64,000 bases of DNA from Cyrtodaria siliqua (Eukaryota > Mollusca > Bivalvia > Adapedonta > Hiatellidae), in NCBI GenBank assembly GCA_037043455.1, contig JAWPHD010001275.1:62001-126000 (forward strand), read 5' to 3'. The notes beneath the pieces are model-generated. The model was given only the letters and a program-made list of their open reading frames with translations, was not told the DNA's origin and did not search any database. Of this stretch, positions 1-12,360 are shown one piece after another (position 1 is the first letter of the stretch; each line of letters starts with the position of its first letter). The position numbers and the translations under genes are program-made.

Positions 1-1903
1 TCTTTACAAAAACATAATCTTTCATGCATGGTGCCTTATCGCTGATAGTCCCCCATCCATCATCAAGAAACATTACATATTTTAATATTCCATCTCCAGT
101 TTAATAATCTCCTCTAAAGGGACACACAATGAACTGGAAATTGTCGTGAAGCTTGGATCAGTACCTTGTTTTTTTTCCCATTAGTCTGCCATATGTTTAG
201 ATTATTGGTGCCATATAATCAACAGTTATCAATATGTAAACTCAGTTTGTGTTCAACTATTCTCATAATTATTATTGATGATTGTAAAAGTCCAAGTTAT
301 GTATAAAACTATCGGGACTTAAACCACGCACAATTATTTTACTAAATCGATCATGGCATTTCCAACAAATTTAAAGTTTTCTAATAAGGGTTTATTATTT
401 TTAGAAAAAGAAACTGCCGGCTCGAAAACTGAGACTTTACAGCTATTTCTTAATGCCTCTATAATTCCCGGAGTAGCTCTTATACTTTCACAAACGTCTA
501 CGGTTTGCTATAAACTACTTATAACTGTATTTATAACATTTCCGTTATTTTGATATAAATTTATTTCCTGAAATTATTTTTTTCAAAATTCTAAATGATC
601 GTTTAATAATGTTGTAAATGTACTTGTTTCTTCGTTCAACGTATTAAAAAATACTTATCATTTATCGTTGTATCTGTTCCTTACACTAGTATCCGACTCT
701 ATATTGCGGCAGCCCTGAAGCAGTGGCGGGCCTCGAGCAAACCCTGAAGTGTCCTCAGTTACCAGAAGGAAGCATGTTTCTGGTCTGTTTGTTGTTCACT
801 TATTGTATGAACGGCCCGCCAGCCAGTTGGGAGTGTTAAAGTGGAACAATCCTGGATCTGAAAAAGCGTTCTGTATTCAGGTGGGAAGCAGAGTGGTTAT
901 TTAGCTCCGCCGTCTACTTTTCATAGAAACACATTACAACGGAAAGTAATACGTCATTTTGCCGTCAACGTCAAAAAAAGGTGAAACGGCCGCCATTTTT
1001 TTTTTTAAAACAGGTAATTTCGAAGATTGTGACAATTTTACATGATTAAAATCTCAGTTACCCTTTAAGTTTCGTCATCTTCAGCTGTATTTAGAAGCTT
1101 TACTGCGCGAGAAATTGCGAGACTCACCCATTTAAAATTCCGAAGCGAGGGAAAATAACTCTTAAGAGATGCCATTGTTAAAATGCGTTTAAAAATGATA
1201 AAAAGTGTGTTCTTTTTTAATTAAATACAAGGAGACTCTCAAAATATGTTGTTGAAGCTCATATTGCACATGACGTGTGCTTCATGTAACACAAATCATG
1301 TTATTTCTTTATCAAAAGTACACGTTAAAAAGAAAATAAATCGACTAGGCACTGTCGGTCAAAAAGTATAACGAGCGCCAGTGACCATCTACATATGCGT
1401 ATTCGGTGAAGCATATTTAAAAAGGTCGACAGCTGTTCGCTTTCTTGGTGTGCGTTTTGATGGCCCATCTGGTATGATAGTACTAATCCGAGCCTTCTCT
1501 GACCTTGTTACTTTGTTTAGGCGTACACAGCCAGATCAAATATCAAACTCATAGAAACGTCTGGTAAGGTCAGAGAAGGCTGGGGATATATACACCCCTG
1601 GTGTGTTAATGCTATATGTTTTTTATTTGGCGAACATCACCATATATATGCAGCCAAATTTAAGGTCAAAATATTAAAACAAAGCTTATTTCCAAGGTTA
1701 GGTTGCAGGTTTTTCGTATTAAAGGGCATAACACTGCCAAAATGGAAGACAGTCAGAGTTATTGCACATGTGTAACAGCATTCCAGGAGTTGAGATGAAT
1801 GTATGTGTGAAGTTTCACGAACATGCGTCAAATACTTTTCAATTTATGACCAATGTTAGGTTGCAGCAGCAACGTTTAATACACATTCCTGGTTGCAGTT
1901 TAA

Positions 1904-2439
1904 AAGAAATATAAAAAGATCGGACAGGGAAAGTAGCATCCAAGGGGACAGTCAACCACAAAACACAGAAACAAACACGCAAACAGACAAACAAGAAGGC
2001 AAAAGCAATAATAAATGCAAACGACATCACAAACACAAAAGGGTTGACAATAAGGCTACCGCCTTGGAACGGTCAGTGGCAAAATAGGTTACTGGGGGTT
2101 TAAACCGGTTCTAGGGTGCACCAAACCTCACACTTACCCTACTTCATCCCATTAAAACAGGACAGTGTAAATAAGGAATCCCCGCCATGATCTAATTTCT
2201 AACCAACAAGGTAGCATCGATAGGCAATATAAGTAAAACACAAATATGCTCGTGTAAATATAATACGAAAAAACAATAGCCTAGAAAGCCACAATGAAGG
2301 TACTCAATGACTTGGCAGAAGCCAGAGCAGTAAGGGAATAAACCATTAAGGGCACGACAAGAAAGATCATGTACAAACATCAAACGCCACCGTCTCAATG
2401 GGCTTTAGGTAGGCATTACCATAGGGTCCACAGCCTGTC
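1904..2439 (-). mobile_element. PLE-A 3' end, 5'-truncated, inside element E
   Basis: In minus orientation this carries the PLE-A 3' terminus (AAGAAATATAAAAAGATCGG on the plus strand), the whole 3' UTR, and the last few codons of the ORF, where it is cut off. The flanks (GGTTGCAG ... GACGGAC) correspond to a continuous stretch in the second element E copy near 38070-38100. This shows insertion into E after the two copies separated. Antisense ORFs here of about 65 codons are shadows of the UTR. Confidence 0.85.
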
Positions 2440-5054
2440 GCATGACGGACGGACGACAAGTGATCCCTAAGTGTCTGCCATGCTAAGAAGCCGACACAAA
2501 AACAAGTGTTCAGTTCTCATATAAATATATTCATCATGAGAATATTTTTTATGCACTTTTCAATCCAATGAATTTTATTTTAACAGGCTAGACCAGTGAC
2601 ATTTGCTTTATCAGATGAATAATGCTAAATAAAGTAAAACATGTTTCGCGACACTAATTTCAGTGCTTGATGCTTGATGCTTCAATATTGACATTTGTCC
2701 TTTTATTTACAAAAGATCTATTTCAAAAGCTTGAAAGAACGATAAATAGATTCAAATGACCTAGTGTTCCCCAAAGGCAGTTTTAGATACGCAAATGGAT
2801 TTTTTTTTACATAGATCATTTAGGTGAGGGTTTATCGTTTTTATAATACAACTGAACTAAAGAATATACTATTCAATATTTTATTTATATTTATAAACTA
2901 AACATCTATTATAATAAGACTACAATAATAAAATTTACTTCATACTTAATAACTCACTTTAAATGGGGGGGGGGGGGGGTCTGCCTAACCACAAAAAAAT
3001 CAACAGTCATATATGGCCTAAAATGTGCTAAAATGATGTAAAACACCATTCAAACAAACAAATTACTTCAATATTATGCCAGATATTGGATGGCAAACCA
3101 AGTTTTTTTTAATGTGAACATGAACAGTATGACATTGTATACGGTACATTTGGTGTGTTTTTTTAACAGCTTTACACATTATCTATATGATATATAGCCT
3201 CTGTGAGATATAATTATGTTCATTTTAGTTTTTAAAAAATAAGGTCTGCTCAGTTCTCGGGGATCGCCTAGGTGAAGTCACCATCAGACGGACACATCTC
3301 AAGCGGCATTACGCAGTAACAAGAATACACCGTGTAACACATATGATCGAAGAAAAAATAACCGTATTTCTTATTTGGCCTAATTAATTAATAAATTGTC
3401 AACTTTTTTGGTTAAATCCACACGTCTTTCAGGGTTGCAAATGGTATTTGAAGAACGAAGGGCATCTCGAGATCAGATGATGCGTCATTGAAATGAACAA
3501 ACAAAATTTTTAAAGCAGTTTTAAAATGAAAATGATACTGGACTAATAAATTGTGATGCTAATGTTCGACAAAATCTTCAAGATTGCTGTGTCCCTTTAA
3601 AGTATTATTGTCCTATTATGTGTAACAGTAACGCGCAATTTAACTGGGGCGGTCTTGTATCGATGTAAACTGACATCACAGATAAACTTTTACGTTGTAT
3701 CATCAACGTGTATCCATTGTTTTATGTGATAAAATAGAATTTCACAATATATATATATAAAAAAGAAAGAAAGTAAAGTATCCCAATGCGCTGGGACAAT
3801 AGTTAGGCAAAGAACATATATATATGCCGACTCCCTTATAACACTCCTTTTTTAAGTTTTTTTAAGTTAACTAGCCCGCCAAATAACTACAAAATTACAA
3901 ATTAACTATCCCGTCAAATAACTACAAAACTACACTAGAAAATCGTTTATTGAAACTCTGTCCAGGTGTTCGGGTCATATAACAATGTGTATGTGCCTAT
4001 TAAAAGCATATGTTTATACTTTTTTGTCAGTAGGTTTAGACACAGTGTACATAATGTTGTAAAATGTGGCTGTTGTTGGTGGGATAGCTACTTTAATGAG
4101 AATAAAAAATCTGTACAAAGCGCGTTCTGCCACTCAAATAAATCGGTATCTTATTATTCTCAAGCTTATTAAAATCTTCATTTATAAAAAACACTCTCGG
4201 CCCTCAAATTTGATTCATGAGTAGTTAGTACCTCACTGCTGTCTTGTGACGATGTTAGGCCGACGTTCACTGAAAGAAGGGAAGCTGTAGACAGAAATTA
4301 GTTGGTTCTTCGTATGGCGCGTCTAAAGTATGCAGTGGCCAGTAGCCTAGTAGTGGCATAGTAGCTTGAATAGAGTACCATGGAGTACTAGGGGGAGGCT
4401 GTTTCACAGCAATAGACAATAACAGAAAACATATCAGCAATGTCCCAGAAACAGTACAATCCTAAGGAAAAAAGAGAAAAATCAGGTGAACTGCGGGTGA
4501 ACAGCGAGAGTCGTCGCAGAAACGGAATATACAGCGAGGCTTCGGCAGAAAGTATGTCAGAACAGATCACCATCTAGTAGGAGGGACAACAGCAGAGCTG
4601 GCGGAAGACGGAGTGAGGGGAGGCGAAAGAAAGGAGCAGATAAAAGGGGTTGAGAAGGTGGGCCTAAAAGAAAAAAAAACACGTTAAAGAACCATATAAC
4701 TGTATTCAATAGTAAGAATAGCCTAAGATATGGGGAAACGGTCCCGAATTTCCTCTCTTGGATGGCTCGAAATATTAATATTTGCTAGTAAGAGCTTAGT
4801 TAAGATTTTTTAATTCCCCTCTCTGGGGTGCCTCGAAATATTGATGTATTACGTTTAATTACAATTAATTTGATGAAAATGTGCAATGAGCTGGTGTCAT
4901 ATTATTAGCCTAAGCTATATCACATTACACAGGGGTCAAATATACTAAGGTTTATTGCTTTAGCTTACCCAGAGCTAGGCTCAGTCTTGGAGCTGAAACT
5001 TGGAGATGTCACTTGACAGGAGGTTGCAACATCTGCAAGGATCCCTGAAAGAAA

Positions 5055-5205
5055 TATGAATTATTGTTTATATATTAGTAGTTTGTGTTTGTTTGTGTGT
5101 TGTTTGGGGGGGGTGGGGGGGGAGAAATATGTTTATTATTGTTTATATATTAGTTTGTGTGTGTGTGGGACGGGGGTGGGGGGGGGTCTGGGGGCGTGTT
5201 GAGGG
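5055..5205 (+). repeat. G-rich two-unit tandem repeat
   Basis: Two copies of a segment reading ATTATTGTTTATATATTAG, followed by TG repeats and then runs of 5-9 guanines. The G runs are dense enough for G-quadruplex formation. The apparent ORF over it is low-complexity and not credible. Confidence 0.7.
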
Positions 5206-7469
5206 GACAACAGTGCATTTCTGCTCTGCTGTCATAGAAATAATATATCAATGTGGTTGTGGGGAGGGAATATTTGGTTAGCGCACTATATGATGTTGTA
5301 TGTTTTGGTGTAATTAAGCGTGGATAACGTTTTTTTGTTGTTTTATTGCTCGTCAAATAGTTTGGGCCCCCACTACAGTAATGTTAATCAAAACGTTCCT
5401 AAACATGCAGAAAGAAACACATTCATGGGTCAGAACAGAGTAAATACCTTTACTTTAGGCTTTAATTTGTTTGCATCACCAAAGCTGTCAGTGTCACTAA
5501 ATTAATCCAGCCTCCAGGCGAACGTGACATGATGTCGTACTGACTGAATGAGTCATGAATGACCTTGATCACTGCGTGTATCTTGGTCTGTTCTGTAGAC
5601 TGCTAGCTGTTCGTACATCATTCAACCATAACAATAGTTAAACACACATGAACAGGTCTGTCTTTTTGCTCATTAAATCATGCAATTGTTAATTATTGAC
5701 TTGCAACAACTAGTTGCGGTTTTTGCGGTTTATTGATTTTAAAGCGTCCAGTTGTGGCTGATTTTTACCGTAAATATGCTAAAAGGTGTTTAGACATAGG
5801 ACTGTACATCTAATTTACTGGCATTTTATCGTGGGGACAGGAATTACTTATGTCCGGGAGTAGAAATATTCATGTTTTACGTTTCCATTGTTGCTTTTCA
5901 GTTTTGCTATTTATCTTGTAGCCGCCATTTTGAATATGAGTGTTTTGAGTGACTAAAAGGCGTGACCATCTTTCAAAACGGTCTCAAAAAAAATGTGTAG
6001 TCATGAATTTTGCCGACATTTTCAGGAAAGGTAGTAGAGGTACTGATCTATCATTCCTGTTAATTTAAGCCAAATCGGTGATGACACATTTTTCGTGACC
6101 GTTTTGAGAGATCGGTAATTTTGGAGTTTTACAAAATTCAAAATTTCAGATCTTCACATTTCAACCGCGATTTAGGCTATGCAAATTATGCCAATAGTAG
6201 TCAAAACGAATTCTAAGGGATGTTTAACATATAAACTTACTTTATTCGTTGTCTGTGTTGTTTCTGCATTCAAAATTGGCTTAAGCTAACGTTTTATTAA
6301 AAGACAATTGCAATTTCCGCGTAACTGCACGTGAGTGCTAATTGGGACTACTTCGTGTCAAAACACTTGAAATTCAAAAGTGAGTTATGGGGCATATCTT
6401 CGAGAAAAGCTTCGGCTGCGTCCCACCTGATTATTCTCATGTCTCTGTTTGCCTTCCCGGCTCCTCCGCTGAATCCATATATGACTTCAATATGTAGCGG
6501 ATTTACTGTTTGCCTGTCGGAAAAACGTTTCTGCTCACTACACGTCAGCGTATACTCGCTTTGCACGTGCAAACGAGTATATAGCACCCTCTAGGTACCG
6601 GTAGAAACAGGTTCAATGTAACTCACCGAACTGTAAATTATTAAAGAGACTCTCATAAATTATTTTAGGACCACTACATATTGCTCTTTGCACTTAATAT
6701 CGCTAAACAGTTACCGAAGTTATGTTGATGATAAACGATCTGTCACATTCCTAACAACGTGACAACATAAGTGAAATATACGAGTACTTTAATCTTTTCA
6801 GAGTTTGTTTTTGTTAGAAAACGGGTTATGGAAAGTTTCTCACGAATAGTTCTCACAAATTTCATAATATATTGGATAGTTAAGGGTTTTACAAAATGCA
6901 CTCTTACTCATATCGTGTCTTAAAGGTTATCTGATTCATACGTGTTCAATATGTTGAAAACAGAGTAATATTACCTATATCACTTAAAGACCTTACTAAA
7001 ATTAGTACACAACAGCATACACAGATTACATTCATCACATTTACATATCAAGTCACATTATATATTGAATCCATATCACAAATTTTCCATATGAGTTAGC
7101 GAGACAAATTGCATTATTGTATAGATAGTGTTCGGTTACACATTATGCTACAATCCGCAGATTCAATTATAATTGGTTTATCTTGGACTTGATGTTTTTT
7201 AATGTTACTGATGAGATTCGTGCGTGCAGAAGCGATCAATTACTTCACCTACTGCAGAGCAAATTCGCATTAAGAAACACATTATAACCCGATATGACAA
7301 TATGTTACAATGAGTAGAACGTTTCATGACAGATTTATCATGTTTATTATGGAATTGTTTTACATTCACGATTAATTTAAGAGGCATTCTTTGATTGCTT
7401 AAAGTTGAGGATTATCAATATATTCATTTACGTTAAAGACAGTTAGAGTTAGACATGTATATCACATTC

Positions 7470-7735
7470 CTGAAAATGAATACTGAAAAACAAATCCCAT
7501 ACAAGCAACAAACATAAACAAAAGATAAAAGTAGCTGACTCGGTTTTATCGAGTCTGTTCATGACAGTTAATGTAACGTGTAACTCCTAGCACCAGCTTG
7601 AGCGATATTCTACTTTAACGTCACGAAAACGTTGCTTGATGATCCCAAAGGACTAGTAAAAGTAATAACAATACTGAATTGTAGTCGGGGCAAACTTTTA
7701 GGGCCGCCACCAAGAAATAAACAAATGCTAGTGTG
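7470..7735 (-). mobile_element. Tail C retroposon copy (left arm)
   Basis: This is a minus-strand copy of the tail C family, mirrored at 21365-21665 in the right arm. In sense orientation it ends TTGCTTGTATGGGATT...CAGTATTC. It carries the shared hairpin at 7535-7557 (stem GACTCG/CGAGTC). No ORF is present. Family members also occur near 29.7, 46.7, 53.1-53.4 and 58.6 kb. Confidence 0.75.
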
Positions 7736-7896
7736 AATGTCAACCTTTATAACTTTTAAAAAGGCTTACCGAAAGGTATATATAACATTAATGATATAAA
7801 CTTACGTATTAATGGAGTTTCTTTGGATATGCCGATTAAAGAAGCAAATATAAGAAACATGTAGAGATTATTCAACTGTTTCGTGAGATTATTAGA

Positions 7897-9540
7897 AAAT
7901 CGTTCACGAGATGGCAAGCGTACGTTTTTTTCACGAGCGGGTGGATGAGAGCGAATGAAAAAAACAATACGCTTGCCATCGAGTGAAGGATTTCCTAATA
8001 ATCGAACGCAGTAGTGAAATAATGTGTTTATTAAGTTTTTAATATCCAATTTATTACATGTTTAACTTTATTTTGTATGAGTTTGATTGTAGTACAAACC
8101 AAATTACGACGCGTATTTTTGCGAGTAAGAATATAGAAGCGTGGGTTATTGACTACTATTGCCTTTTAAAGCAAATTGTAAAAAAGTATTCATACGCGGT
8201 AGTAATAAATTGCCTGTCAACTTCAAATTTATCGTTTTTAAGGCAACACACTTTATATATGAATAAATGTGAACCGTATTTTTTTCATCAATCTCTTTTA
8301 AAACGACAACATTTATGCAGTAGCCTACATGCGTAACGTTAGACTGCGATCGCAGATTCAAAGAGGCAATCGCTTCAATTATACATTACTGTATGTACCT
8401 GTACAGTAATGTGTAAACCGTGTGTAAACAATCGCTCAGCGTGTTTTCAGACGAAACAATGAATTTAGACACGGACAAAATGTTGTTTTTTTCTCTCAAC
8501 AAACGCTAGTGTGAAAAAAATCGGCTTGTTCGTTAAAAAAACAACACACCCCTACAATCTTGTGAATGGGTTCACTGTAATCATTGCCAGCAGTTAAATA
8601 ATGTTTGATGTTGCAGACTATTCCTTCACGCTATGGTAGGCATGTTGTTCTTACTTCACTTACATCTGTCATTCGTGAAAATAAAAAACTATTTCTATAT
8701 ATAAATCGAGCCAGCAGTTAAAAAATATCTATATTTGATACACGTTTTGCGTGCGATTTAAAGTTGCTGTCCTACCAACAAGGAATTTTAACTTAAGTAC
8801 CCGTGAATAAAACTAGGGTTTAATAAATCTAGACGTTTAATTGGCATGAATGTATTTCATGACCTCAACACATGGACAGAGTTTTCTGAACGGTTTTGTA
8901 GTGAAAATTTGTGGTTGAGTATTTTTCTTTAGATTTGCTGAAATTGTTCACCTTTTCTGCTATTTTCAAATTGTTCTCAGCAAATAACATCGACGTTCTC
9001 AACACTTTATTGATGTCATAGTTCATTATTTTTGTGAAATGAGTTATAGACAAATCCTTATAACAAGTAAAATGCATCACTCGGTTGTAGTATTTGCACT
9101 CAATCGCATTCTTTCGTTCATGAACCCACACACCTACCATCTCAAGAAGGATTTCCTAATTATCAATCCAAGCAGATAAATAGTGTCAACGAAATTTACA
9201 GAAAACGTTCCAACACTGTGAGAGTGAAACAGTTTGGTTAAATCGTACACAAATTTATTTGAAATGTAATGCATATATTTAACCGCAGCATTTGATTATG
9301 AGAAAATCCTTCACTCTATGGTAGGCATATTGTTTATTTTTTGTCACTTGCTCCCACTTGCTTGTGAAAAGAACCACACACCTACCTCATGAACGATTTC
9401 CTTTTGAAAAGAACGACAATCCTAAGGGTTTACTCACTCAGTGGTAGGTATACTGTTTATTGTTTATCCTTTATATCTTCTATCCGTTCGCTCGTGAAAA
9501 ACACACACACCCTACCATCTATGGAAATATTTCTTATGTC
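7897..9540. repeat. Cluster of five related hairpin modules
   Basis: The clearest module has 26-bp near-perfect inverted arms at 7897-7922 and 7968-7993, with the core GATGGCAAGCGTA / TACGCTTGCCATC. Decayed relatives lie around 8495-8650, 9115-9160, 9300-9410 and 9430-9530. Each pairs CCTTCACTCnATGGTAGGC with an inverted CCTACCATCTCnTGAAGGA, separated by a pyrimidine run and CACGAGCG-like bases. The same set appears mirrored at about 16880-18850. No coding potential is seen. They may be old palindromic MITEs or one foldback repeat amplified in place. Confidence 0.65.
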
Positions 9541-10186
9541 CTAACCATATAATTGAACCCAGTAGTAACTGATAATAATGTATGCTTTTTATTGTTTAAT
9601 TACTACAAATTTTAGTCATCTGTGTGTTTTAATCACCGCCCAACCCCCCACCCCCTACCTCCGTCATTTTATTCACATTTGTGGCTGGCAGTTCCAACAA
9701 ATCGGAAAACTTACGTATTTCGATTATCACATCCATGTATCATCTCCAAGTCGACAGTACATGTACTTATCAATCGGGCGGGATACCAGACACTATTTGT
9801 TTACATGTACATGAAAAATAGTCCGGTCAAGTTAAAAACTCGGATTTGCGCAGTCACAAACAAAAAGAAAGAAGTAAAAAAACAGTTAGTTATTTTTCAT
9901 TCACTGAGTCAGTTATTAATATTTAGCGATACCGAATATTCTCTCACTGAGAAATCAAGATCTTTCATCAATAACATGTAATAAATTGCAGTATTTGAAG
10001 CCTGAAGACTGCGGCGGGAATTCTGTTGTAAACCTACCAAATCAGTTTCTAGCATACATAATGGCCTTTCGTGACAAAGATGAACATTAAAAGCATTTTT
10101 AAAATACGTCTATATCCTTTATCTAAAATCAATCATCGCATACGTTGCGTCCATCTCGAGAATCAAGTGTTTCGCCGCCAGTTGGT

Positions 10187-10365
10187 TCGGTATATACAGC
10201 TATGTGCCCAACGTGGGCATCGCGTACGTCTGTAGTACGTCGGTGTAGTATATACAGCTATGTGCCAATCGTAGGTAAGGCGTACACGTGTAGGAGTTGG
10301 TTCAGAATAAACAGCTATGTGCCTAACGTGGGCATCACGTACATGTGTAGGAATCCAAACGTTCA
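10187..10365 (+). repeat. Short 61-bp minisatellite stretch (left arm)
   Basis: About three units of the hinge minisatellite (TACAGCTATGTGCCCAACGTGGG-type, with TGTAGGAG spacers). The mirrored set lies at 16140-16290 in the right arm in opposite orientation, so it predates the duplication. Confidence 0.8.
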
Positions 10366-11093
10366 GTAGACTGTTGTATTACAGTCAGGACTTTATACAC
10401 GTCAAAACAAACTTTCCGATCACCAAATTTTAATTGCAAATACTAATTTTAAATTAACCAACAGTAAGATAAAACGTATCTCGTATCAAAGTACAGTCCT
10501 ATTTAGTTTGTCGAAATATCAGCCAATATATAACATAATTCAGATTGCCAAAGACTGACCCTAGCGGCCCGGTGATGCAAGCTTAAAGTGACTAAACCAC
10601 AGACATGACTTCAATTCAAGACTTGCTTATAGATTGCCTCGGACTGCCGAGCGGTCCTAATTTATATAGGTTCTCTCGCCGAACAGCCGTGAGAACCTGT
10701 CCAGGTTGCAACATGGTTCCTGATTGTAAACCATCAAGGTCATCATTCAATCTCTTTTGACACCAACTGCGTGGTTTAGCATTGATCAGACCCAACATAT
10801 GGTCGTAAACAAGCACCATATGGTTGTAACTTGACACCGAAGCAGTACCAACGGTCTTTTAATGAGTTTGTTGGACATATAATATAGAATGATTAAATAC
10901 CGACCACGGCGTATGCGTATATTCTCGGTAAACACCACATAAGATATTATTTAAATGATTGTATTTACATGACTTATCAACTTAAATGCACGCATGCGTC
11001 ACATCTCTGCCTTAAGGCAATTACTGATGTTGCTACAGACCCTATGTTATGTACTTTGATAGAATGTGAGATACTATAATATAATTCAATATA

Positions 11094-12320
11094 CGAGGGT
11101 GTTCATTATGTCTTCGCACGGGTTTCTCGTATACCGTCCCATATACTTAAACCATTCATGCACACATCGATAGGCCTATTGAATACCAGTAGTATGACAC
11201 TACAGAAGTACATGTTTTATCCGTGTAATTAATTTATATTTTAAATTGAAATTGGTTAGTCATAGACCACTGAATATACTTATGGCTGGAAAACGTATTG
11301 AAATCTCAGCAGAAATTAGGGCTAATACACTGTCGTATAGGACAGTTTGCAGGTGGGTTGGACAATTTGTAAAAGGAAGGGAATCACTTGAAAATGACAC
11401 TAAACCTGATCGACCAGTGAGTAACTCAACAAAGTCTGCACAAACGAAAATCTAAAAAGTGCGTGCAAATAACACTAGATATACAGTAAAGGAACTAGCT
11501 AAAATAACAGGTATCTCGTTAGGAAAAGCTAATTTCATTTTAAAATAGAAGCTTCAAGTAAGAAAAATATCAGCTAGATGTTGACCAAAGAACAAAAGAA
11601 ACGCGTGTAAAATTAGCCAAAAAGCTGTTAAAGAGTTATCCAAAATTTTAAATGACATTGTAACTGATGACGAGACGTGGATACACATTTATGAACCACA
11701 TCGTAAAGAAAACAATAAGATATGGGCAACAAAGGAAGCAAACATATCATGTATAGCCAAAAGAACAACAGTGTTCGAAAGGTCGTGTATGCTATATTTT
11801 CACTATTTATGGACCCGCAATTCAAGTTTCAGTACCAAAGGGTAAAGTAGTGAATGCTAGATTCTACAGTGACAGAGTTTTGACAATGTTAAAGGCATAC
11901 TTCCAAAAGCGACGACCAAAAACCGGAATTAAACATGTTAAACTATTTCGCAACAATGCACAAGCGCACCAGGCCGCATTTATGACTGAATTTCTGAACC
12001 GTGAAAGAGTGCCAGTGCTACCGCATGTCGCCTATTCTCCAGACTTGGCTCCTTGCGACTTCTTTCTCTTCCCGCGTTTGAAAAAGTAACTTGCAGGAAT
12101 AAAATATTCATGCCGGCAATCAGTTGGGTCTGCAGTGGCTTAGGACTATACCTAAAACAGACTCTCGTAACGCACTGAAAATATGTATTAAAAGGCTGAA
12201 ATTGTGTGTAGAATACCATGGTGGGTGAATACCTTGAAGGAATGTAACCAACGTAAATCAATTGCATTGCATAGCTTCCTTTTTATAACACCAAGGACAT
12301 TACATAATGAACACCCCTCG
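11094..12320 (+). mobile_element. Mariner element, full length but dead (left arm)
   Basis: It is bounded by TA (11092-11093 and 12321-12322) with terminal inverted repeats CGAGGGTGTTCATTATGT and ACATAATGAACACCCCTCG. The length of 1227 bp is usual for mariner. The right-arm copy (13847-15371) shares the outer end. The inner break of the inverted duplication lies inside this element, at about 11925. Confidence 0.88.
11246..12089 (+). pseudogene. Mariner transposase pseudogene
   Basis: The N-terminal part (11246-11455) reads as a helix-turn-helix with the motif YRTVCRWVGQFVKGRESLEND. The middle, in shifted frames, holds the first catalytic Asp (VTDDETWIH, about 11660-11690). The C-terminal part (11850-12089) carries the typical mariner ending LPHVAYSPDLAPCDFFLFP, including the third Asp. 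The second catalytic Asp is replaced: the text reads FRNNA where FxDNA is expected. Several stops and frameshifts separate the parts. Compared with the right-arm copy, 48 bp (about 16 codons) are missing after EIRA near 11322. It cannot make active enzyme. Confidence 0.85.
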
Positions 12321-12360
12321 TATGAATAAACAACAACAAAACAAATACGACTTTAACACA

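Larger units (their letters stand above)
878..6429. mobile_element. Element E copy 1: TIR transposon, 3-bp ATT duplication
   Basis: The element begins CAGGTGGGAAGCAG and ends with the near-inverse CTGCGTCCCACCTG. It is flanked by ATT (875-877) and ATT (6430-6432). The opposite arm near 23260 carries the uninterrupted site with a single ATT, so both ends are exact. At 5552 bp it is large, but no ORF reaches 100 codons and no transposase motif is visible, so this copy looks non-autonomous. Its first 400 and last 150 bases, and the 1850-2460 area, resemble the second copy at 37298-39946. A 16-bp inverted repeat (1491-1506 and 1566-1581), a G run near 2966 and a PLE-A insertion (1904-2439) lie inside. 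The superfamily is not assigned. Confidence 0.8.
1..11925 (+). repeat. Left arm of a giant inverted duplication
   Basis: Read against the reverse complement of 13847-24051, this stretch matches segment by segment. 1-877 pairs with 24051-23256, 6430-7805 with 23260-21329, 7806-8930 with 18944-17745, and 8930-11925 with about 17500-13847. Anchors are the mariner copy, the minisatellite remnant at 10187, the CCGCCC/CCCCCTACCTCC tract at 9640 and the very first bases of the window. Divergence looks like 5-10 percent with many small indels. The arm runs off the left edge, so its true outer end is unknown. It contains no recognisable host gene. ORFs of 60-119 codons inside it are not conserved between the two arms. 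Confidence 0.93.

Noticed and set aside
1893..2087. Lysine-rich and hydrophobic ORFs repeated across the window (for example RKHHKHKR and FVCLRVCFCVLWLTV)
   Set aside because: They are the two strands of the PLE-A 3' UTR, downstream of the real stop codon, and recur only because the repeat does.
9622..9981. 119-codon ORF in the left arm
   Set aside because: The mirrored right-arm sequence (about 16480-16780) does not keep the frame open, so it is not under coding constraint.
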